Assembly: GCA_002314685.1 (NCBI GenBank)
Contig: DCHB01000014.1
Location: forward strand, 1 to 9,559
Direction: 5' to 3'
Length of the DNA: 9,559 bases
Origin: Clostridiales bacterium UBA1763
Lineage (GTDB): Bacteria > Bacillota > Clostridia > Oscillospirales > Oscillospiraceae
Shown piece after piece: positions 5,216-9,559 of this stretch. Position numbers and translations under genes: made by a program. A model generated the notes under the pieces. It did not search any database. It worked only from the letters and a program-made list of their open reading frames with translations, and was not told the DNA's origin. The stretch's first letter is position 1. Each line of letters starts with the position of its first letter.

Positions 5216-6089
5216 ATATGCGTATCTCATCGGCGAGGGCTTCCGCAATATATTCACACACGGCTTTATGTCCTTCGCATCGGTCACTATTATCATCGCC
5301 TGCCTCATCGTTATGGGCAGCTTCACGCTTCTTGACATCAACATCAATAACATAATCGACGATATAGGCAATCAAAATCAAATTCTTGCCTATGTTGACG
5401 AGACTCTGTCGGCAGAGGATGCCTCCGCAACAATTCAGACCAAGATAGCCGCTATTGAAAATGTCGCGGATGTTCAGTTTGTAAGCCGCACAGAGGCAAA
5501 GGAAAACTTCATGGAGAAGTACGACAAGAGCCTCATGGAGGGCATTGACGACGAGGTTTTCCGTCACCGTTTTGTTGTTCAGCTTAATGATCTGAGCCTC
5601 ATGGAGGAAACTCAGAGCGAGTTAAGCGAGATTGAGGGCATCGTAAAGGTCAACGCACCCCTGGACTATGCGGATAAGTTCGTATCCGTCAGAAACGTTG
5701 TCAGCGTTGTATCGCTTGCACTTATCGTAATCCTTGTTTTCATCTCACTGTTTATTATGTCCAATACCATCAAGCTTGCAACCTTCGGCAGAAGGGAAGA
5801 GATTGCAATTATGAAGATGGTCGGCGCATCCAACGGCTTTATTCGCTGCCCGTTTATTATCGAGGGTCTTATCCTCGGCATAGTCGGCGGCGGTCTTGCC
5901 TTCCTCGCACAGTGGGGACTTTACGGCGCACTTCAATCAAAAATAGCACAGAGTCTGGCAATTTCCTTTGTTACGATAGTACCGTTTGCTGAGCTTTGGC
6001 CCGCTGTCCTCGGCATATTCCTTGCCGTTGGTGTCGGTGTCGGCGCATTCGGCGGTGCAATCGCAATAAGAAATTACCTCAAGGTCTGA
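5202..6089 (+). CDS. ftsX: Cell division membrane protein FtsX
   Basis: FtsX is the membrane partner of FtsE and passes the ATPase signal to extracellular wall hydrolases or their activators. The protein is 295 residues from the ATG at 5202 (MKWNKYAYLIGEGFRNIF, the usual FtsX N terminus). Four membrane segments are visible: about 24-45, 167-188, 219-242 and 267-288. A large outward loop of about 120 residues follows the first segment. The conserved inner-leaflet motif NTIKLATFGRREEIAIMKMV and then GAS is at 188-210. Earlier in-frame starts exist at 5175 (GTG) and 5187 (ATG), but they would add a non-homologous N terminus lying within ftsE. The chosen start lacks a strong ribosome site (GATGGG only) and probably depends on coupling to ftsE, which it overlaps by 14 bases. 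Confidence 0.95.
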   Translation: MKWNKYAYLIGEGFRNIFTHGFMSFASVTIIIACLIVMGSFTLLDININNIIDDIGNQNQILAYVDETLSAEDASATIQTKIAAIENVADVQFVSRTEAKENFMEKYDKSLMEGIDDEVFRHRFVVQLNDLSLMEETQSELSEIEGIVKVNAPLDYADKFVSVRNVVSVVSLALIVILVFISLFIMSNTIKLATFGRREEIAIMKMVGASNGFIRCPFIIEGLILGIVGGGLAFLAQWGLYGALQSKIAQSLAISFVTIVPFAELWPAVLGIFLAVGVGVGAFGGAIAIRNYLKV

Positions 6090-6099
6090 GGAGAGAAAA

Positions 6100-6270
6100 A
6101 TGAATAGAAAATTAGTTGTATCAATTCTTGCCATACTTCTTGTAGTCGCAATGGTATTCAGCCTGCTTTTGTCTGTAATTCCCTTTGCAACGGGCGTTGT
6201 CAGCAGTGACGTGACAGTCAGTGCGCTTAAAAATGTATTTTTCTCCGCATTCAATGTATTTGCAGGATGA
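6100..6270 (+). CDS. 56-aa membrane/secreted microprotein in the ftsEX operon
   Basis: A short gene fills the gap between ftsX and the S41 protease. It encodes 56 residues beginning MNRKLVVSILAILLVVAMVF. Residues about 5-30 form one hydrophobic helix after a basic Asn-Arg-Lys start, typical of a signal peptide or signal anchor. The remaining 26 residues (ending NVFFSAFNVFAG) contain no recognisable domain. AGGAG at 6089-6093 lies six bases before the ATG and overlaps the ftsX stop codon region, so translation should be coupled. In related operons this slot often encodes a secreted M23-family hydrolase activator. The peptide could be a reduced remnant of such a gene, or a separate small partner of FtsEX. 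Reading frame, ribosome site and signal-like helix support it being real; function is unknown. Confidence 0.65.
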   Translation: MNRKLVVSILAILLVVAMVFSLLLSVIPFATGVVSSDVTVSALKNVFFSAFNVFAG

Positions 6271-6287
6271 TTTGACAAAGAATAAGC

Positions 6288-6318
6288 TTGACTGGCAATC
6301 ATAAAGATTGCCAGTCAA
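6288..6318 (+). other. Perfect 13-bp intergenic hairpin
   Basis: TTGACTGGCAATC (6288-6300) pairs exactly with GATTGCCAGTCAA (6306-6318) around the 5-nt loop ATAAA. No T tract follows, so it does not look like a normal intrinsic terminator. It lies between the microprotein stop and the S41 ribosome site, where it could stabilise or process the mRNA. Confidence 0.7.
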
Positions 6319-6350
6319 TCGTGTTGTATAAAGGGAAAGGGGAAAACAAC

Positions 6351-7517
6351 TTGAAAAAATTCAAGCTGCCTGATTTCAACAAAAAAATCAAGCTCACTCA
6401 CCTTATAATAGCTTGCCTTGTTGTTGCGGCACTGACAGCAGTGCTGACCTATATGGCGGCAATAGGCGGCTTCGGCTCAAGACAGTACCTCAACGATGCA
6501 AAAAAGTATGTTGAAATCGAGAAGATAATAAACAACTACTACATCGGTGATGCAGAGGAGGGCACACTGTATAATTCCGCGGCGGCGGCAATGGTGCAGA
6601 GCCTGAACGACAAGTGGAGCTACTATATGAGTGCCGAGGAATACGAGGCATATAAGCTCAATACAAGTAACGAATACACGGGCATCGGCGCCAGTGTAAA
6701 GATTAACAACCACGGTGAGTTTGAGGTGTTCGCCGTTGAATCGGGCACACCTGCCGCGGAAGCGGGTATAGAGGTCGGAGACCGCATCATTAAGGTTGAC
6801 GGTCAGGATGTCAGCGACTTAGACCTCGAGGAGCTCAGCACCCTCATCCGTTCCAAGGTAAACAAGGACTTCACAGTTGTCGTTGCCGATAAAAAGGGCA
6901 ATGAGTCCACCGCAACATTAGCCTGCGAGAAGATTTATATCAATCCCGTCAGCTCGAGCCTTATTGACGGCAATATCGGCTATATAAAAATCAAGAATTT
7001 TGAAGCAGGCGCGAGTGAAAACACACAGAAGGCAATAGAACAGCTCATTTCCGCGGGTGCGACATCCTTCATTTTCGATGTCAGAAACAACCCCGGAGGA
7101 CTGCTGAGCGAGCTTGTTGATCTGCTTGACTATATTCTCCCCGAGGGCGAGCTCTTCATAAGTATCGACAAGGAGGGCAACGAGAAGATTGAAACCTCCG
7201 ATAAGGTCAGCCTCAAAAACGAGATGGTCGTGCTCGTAAATGCCGATACCTACAGCGCCGCAGAATTCTTTGCCGCGGCACTTCAGGAGTATAATTGGGC
7301 GACGATAGTCGGCGACCATACAACGGGCAAGGCGCGCAGTCAGGTCACGATTGAGCTTTCAGACGGAAGCGCAGTACACATCTCAACCCGTAAGTATCTC
7401 ACCCCGAGCCGCGTTGACCTCTCCGAGGTCGGCGGTATCTCACCCGATGTTTCCGTCGCGCTTGACGGCACGGATACGGATGCACAGCTTGAAGCAGCGA
7501 AAAATGCACTGAGTTAA
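6351..7517 (+). CDS. ctpA: S41-family C-terminal processing peptidase with PDZ domain
   Basis: This serine protease cleaves envelope or secreted proteins near their C termini, using a Ser-Lys dyad. From the TTG start at 6351 it has 388 residues. A membrane anchor lies at about 16-36. A PDZ domain spans about 105-185 (YTGIGASVKI, GTPAAEAGIEVGDRIIKVDG). The S41 core contains FDVRNNPGGLL (242-252), NADTYSAAEFFAAAL with the nucleophile Ser 302, and GDHTTGKARSQ with Lys 327; their 25-residue spacing matches the family. AAAGGGG at 6336-6342 is eight bases before the TTG. A longer frame from 6288 would translate a perfect hairpin and is rejected. It sits downstream of ftsX and the microprotein. The ctpA/ctpB symbol is family-level only, and the substrate is unknown. 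Confidence 0.93.
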   Translation: MKKFKLPDFNKKIKLTHLIIACLVVAALTAVLTYMAAIGGFGSRQYLNDAKKYVEIEKIINNYYIGDAEEGTLYNSAAAAMVQSLNDKWSYYMSAEEYEAYKLNTSNEYTGIGASVKINNHGEFEVFAVESGTPAAEAGIEVGDRIIKVDGQDVSDLDLEELSTLIRSKVNKDFTVVVADKKGNESTATLACEKIYINPVSSSLIDGNIGYIKIKNFEAGASENTQKAIEQLISAGATSFIFDVRNNPGGLLSELVDLLDYILPEGELFISIDKEGNEKIETSDKVSLKNEMVVLVNADTYSAAEFFAAALQEYNWATIVGDHTTGKARSQVTIELSDGSAVHISTRKYLTPSRVDLSEVGGISPDVSVALDGTDTDAQLEAAKNALS

Positions 7518-7572
7518 AGCTCGGTGATAACAATAAAAACCCGATAAATTGATTATAAAGGAGACCGTTATA

Positions 7573-8061
7573 ATGGCTACCGAAAGCAGATTCAAAATGA
7601 GTCAGGAGCGCTATGACGCACTTAAGCAGGAACTTCAGTACCTTGAAACCGATAAGGCTAAGGAGGTTTCCGAGCAGATTAAGGAAGCACGCAGCTTCGG
7701 CGACCTTTCCGAAAACAGCGAATACGATGAAGCAAAAACCGAGCAGGGCAAGCTCTATTCCAAGATAGCAGAGATTAAAAATCTTCTCGAAAACGCAGAG
7801 ATAGTCGATAAAATCGACAATGACGTACCCAAGGGCGCAGTAACTCTCGGCAGTGTTGTCAAGGTGCGCGACCTCGAGGAGGATTACGTGGAGAGCTATA
7901 CAGTCGTCGGCTCACAGGAGGCAAACCCCATGGAGGGCAGAATTTCCGACGATTCACCCTTCGGCAGAGCACTTTACGGTCATGTTGCAGGCGACAAGGT
8001 CTGCGTTGATGCACCCGCAGGCGAGCTGCATTTTGAAATTATTTCAGTAGAAAACAATTGA
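7573..8061 (+). CDS. greA: Transcription elongation factor GreA
   Basis: GreA enters the RNA polymerase secondary channel and stimulates cleavage of backtracked transcripts. At 162 residues it has the usual length. The N-terminal coiled coil (about 8-78) contains the tip motif ARSFGDLSENSEYDEAK, with acidic residues Asp 44 and Glu 47 that coordinate the catalytic metal. The C-terminal globular domain (about 85-160) includes NPMEGRISDDSPFGRALYGH. The ATG at 7573 has AAAGGAG (7557-7563) nine bases upstream. An alternative TTG at 7549 precedes that site and is not used. It lies 55 bp after the protease gene and 14 bp before lysS. No strong promoter was seen in the short gap, so it is probably in the same operon. 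Confidence 0.97.
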   Translation: MATESRFKMSQERYDALKQELQYLETDKAKEVSEQIKEARSFGDLSENSEYDEAKTEQGKLYSKIAEIKNLLENAEIVDKIDNDVPKGAVTLGSVVKVRDLEEDYVESYTVVGSQEANPMEGRISDDSPFGRALYGHVAGDKVCVDAPAGELHFEIISVENN

Positions 8062-8075
8062 TTTGAGGATTTAAC

Positions 8076-9559
8076 ATGAGCGAAAATAAGACAAACGAGG
8101 CACCCGTGCAGGAGCAGGAGCTTTCCGAAATACTGCAGATACGCCGCGATAAGCTTGCAAATCTGCAGGAGGAGGGGAGAGACCCGTTCCAGCAGACAAG
8201 ATTTTTGAGAAGCGCTTATTCTGCCGAGATAAAGTCCGATTACGAGGCTTTTGACGCAAAAACCGTGCAGGTAGCGGGACGCATAATGTCCAAGCGCGGC
8301 ATGGGCAAGGCGATATTCTGCCACATTAAGGATGACAAGGGACAAATTCAGCTTTACATCCGCAAGGACGCAGTCACAGAGCAGGAATTTGCCGATTTCA
8401 GAAAGTACGATATAGGCGATATTATCGGTGTAACAGGTTATGTGTTCAAGACCAAAACCGAGGAAATTTCCGTGCACGTTGAGGGTGTAACTCTGCTTTC
8501 AAAGAGCCTTCGCCCCCTGCCCGAGAAGTTCCACGGCATGACAAACACCGAGCTTAAATACCGTCAGCGCTATGTTGACCTTATCATGAGCGATGAAAGC
8601 CGCCGTAATTTTAAAATTCGCTCAAAATTTATAAGCTATGTACGCTCCTTCCTTGACGGCAGAGGCTATATGGAGGTTGAAACCCCCGTTCTCAACACCA
8701 TTTCGGGCGGCGCAACCGCGCGTCCCTTCATCACACACCACAATACGCTTGATATTGATATGTTCCTGCGTATTGCAACCGAGCTCAACCTCAAGCGCCT
8801 TATAGTCGGCGGCATTGAGCGCGTTTACGAAATCGGTCGTATTTTCCGCAACGAGGGTATGGACACCAAGCACAACCCCGAGTTTACAACCGTCGAGCTT
8901 TATGAGTCCTATGCCGATTTTAACGACATGATGGATTTGTTCGAGGATTTGCTCTCGGGCGCGGCACAGAGCATTTTAGGTACATACAAGTGTCAGTGGC
9001 AGGGCGAGGATATTGACCTCACTCCGGGCTGGGAGCGCCTTACCATGGCAGAGGCTGTCAAAAAGTATGTCGGCGTTGACTTTATGGCAATCGAGGACGA
9101 TGCCGAGGCTGTCAAGGCGGCAAAGGCGGCAGGCGTTGATATGGATAAGATCGAGCCCACATGGGGACACGCTCTTTACGAGGCGTTTGACCAGCTCGTC
9201 GAGGATAAGCTCATTCAGCCGACCTTTATAACAATGCACCCCGTTGATGTATCACCGCTTGCAAAGCGTTCACCCGCAGACCCGCGCCTTACAGAGCGCT
9301 TCGAGCTGTTTATCTGCCGCAGTGAAATGGGCAACGCCTTCTCCGAGCTCAACGACCCGATTGACCAGAAGCAGCGCTTTATGAAGCAGGTCGAAATGCG
9401 TGCAAAGGGCGACGATGAGGCGGGCATGATGGACGACGATTTCATCAACGCACTTGAGTACGGTATGCCTCCCACGGGCGGACTCGGAATCGGCATTGAC
9501 CGCTGTGTTATGCTCTTAACGGGTATGAACTCAATCCGCGATGTCATCCTCTTCCCGAC
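8076..9559 (+). CDS. lysS: Lysyl-tRNA synthetase, class II, 3'-truncated by window edge
   Basis: LysS attaches lysine to tRNA-Lys in the cytoplasm. The open frame continues without stop or frameshift to the last base, 494 complete codons; family members have about 490-505. It ends at DVILFP followed by AC, fitting the conserved ILFPT(M) tail, so only a short C terminus is missing. Residues about 60-150 form the OB-fold anticodon-binding domain (TVQVAGRIMSKRGMGKAIF). The class II catalytic core follows: motif 1 near 185-210 (RSFLDGRGYMEVETPVL), motif 2 at about 257-272 (FRNEGMDTKHNPEFTT, with Arg 258) and motif 3 at 469-476 (GLGIGIDR). The ATG at 8076 has GAGG (8065-8068) seven bases upstream. 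No T-box leader is present because the gene is internal to an operon behind greA. Confidence 0.97.
   Translation, partial: MSENKTNEAPVQEQELSEILQIRRDKLANLQEEGRDPFQQTRFLRSAYSAEIKSDYEAFDAKTVQVAGRIMSKRGMGKAIFCHIKDDKGQIQLYIRKDAVTEQEFADFRKYDIGDIIGVTGYVFKTKTEEISVHVEGVTLLSKSLRPLPEKFHGMTNTELKYRQRYVDLIMSDESRRNFKIRSKFISYVRSFLDGRGYMEVETPVLNTISGGATARPFITHHNTLDIDMFLRIATELNLKRLIVGGIERVYEIGRIFRNEGMDTKHNPEFTTVELYESYADFNDMMDLFEDLLSGAAQSILGTYKCQWQGEDIDLTPGWERLTMAEAVKKYVGVDFMAIEDDAEAVKAAKAAGVDMDKIEPTWGHALYEAFDQLVEDKLIQPTFITMHPVDVSPLAKRSPADPRLTERFELFICRSEMGNAFSELNDPIDQKQRFMKQVEMRAKGDDEAGMMDDDFINALEYGMPPTGGLGIGIDRCVMLLTGMNSIRDVILFP

Noticed and set aside
6272..6332. TTGACA at 6272 or TATAAA at 6327 as an internal promoter for the protease gene
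   Set aside because: Neither has a partner box at an acceptable spacing.
6288..6350. 21-residue N-terminal extension of the S41 protease from TTG 6288
   Set aside because: It would translate a perfect 13-bp hairpin and has no ribosome site, whereas AAAGGGG sits correctly before the TTG at 6351.
7980..8477. Reverse-strand open frame of 165 codons
   Set aside because: It is antisense to the end of greA and the start of lysS, both certain genes, and has no recognisable domain.

Overview
The window looks like ordinary chromosome from a low- to mid-GC Gram-positive anaerobe, most likely class Clostridia (Oscillospiraceae/Ruminococcaceae-like). The reasons are strong AGGAGG-type ribosome sites, sigma-A-type promoters, A-tract/T-tract terminators, a DUF4830-like protein, and a PucR-type regulator followed by ftsE, ftsX, an S41 protease, greA and lysS. 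The genus assignment is inference. No rRNA, tRNA, CRISPR array, insertion sequence or phage gene was seen.

Left part (1-2436). A low-molecular-weight protein tyrosine phosphatase is cut by the window edge exactly at its catalytic Cys. It converges on a LysR-type regulator, and one hairpin (426-454) separates the two. The LysR gene is divergent from a 62-residue two-helix membrane protein. Their shared 142-bp intergenic region holds a good promoter and two dyads that could be LysR operators. The 307-bp stretch 1662-1968 has no convincing gene but is packed with hairpins. Five are terminator-like, the two outermost are near-identical copies, and the ends form an inverted repeat. A reverse-strand DUF4830-type membrane-anchored protein follows.

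Middle (2437-3384). An RsuA-family 16S rRNA pseudouridine synthase has an extended -10 promoter placed so close that the transcript would be almost leaderless. An AT-rich 173-bp gap with a sigma-A-like promoter follows.

Right part (3385-9559). Seven same-strand genes form a probable operon: PucR/CdaR-like regulator, ftsE, ftsX, a 56-residue membrane or secreted microprotein, an S41 C-terminal processing peptidase, greA and lysS (cut by the right edge just short of its C terminus). FtsEX is the ABC-type complex that controls peptidoglycan hydrolases at the division site, and the S41 protease would act on envelope proteins. GreA rescues backtracked RNA polymerase and LysS charges tRNA-Lys, so the run joins cell-wall remodelling with growth housekeeping. 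Related clusters often carry an M23-type hydrolase activator between ftsX and the protease. Here that slot holds only the microprotein and a perfect 13-bp hairpin.

No clearly new biological system was found. The best leads are the hairpin-rich interval at 1695-1972, the microprotein in the ftsEX operon, and the LysR/small membrane protein pair.
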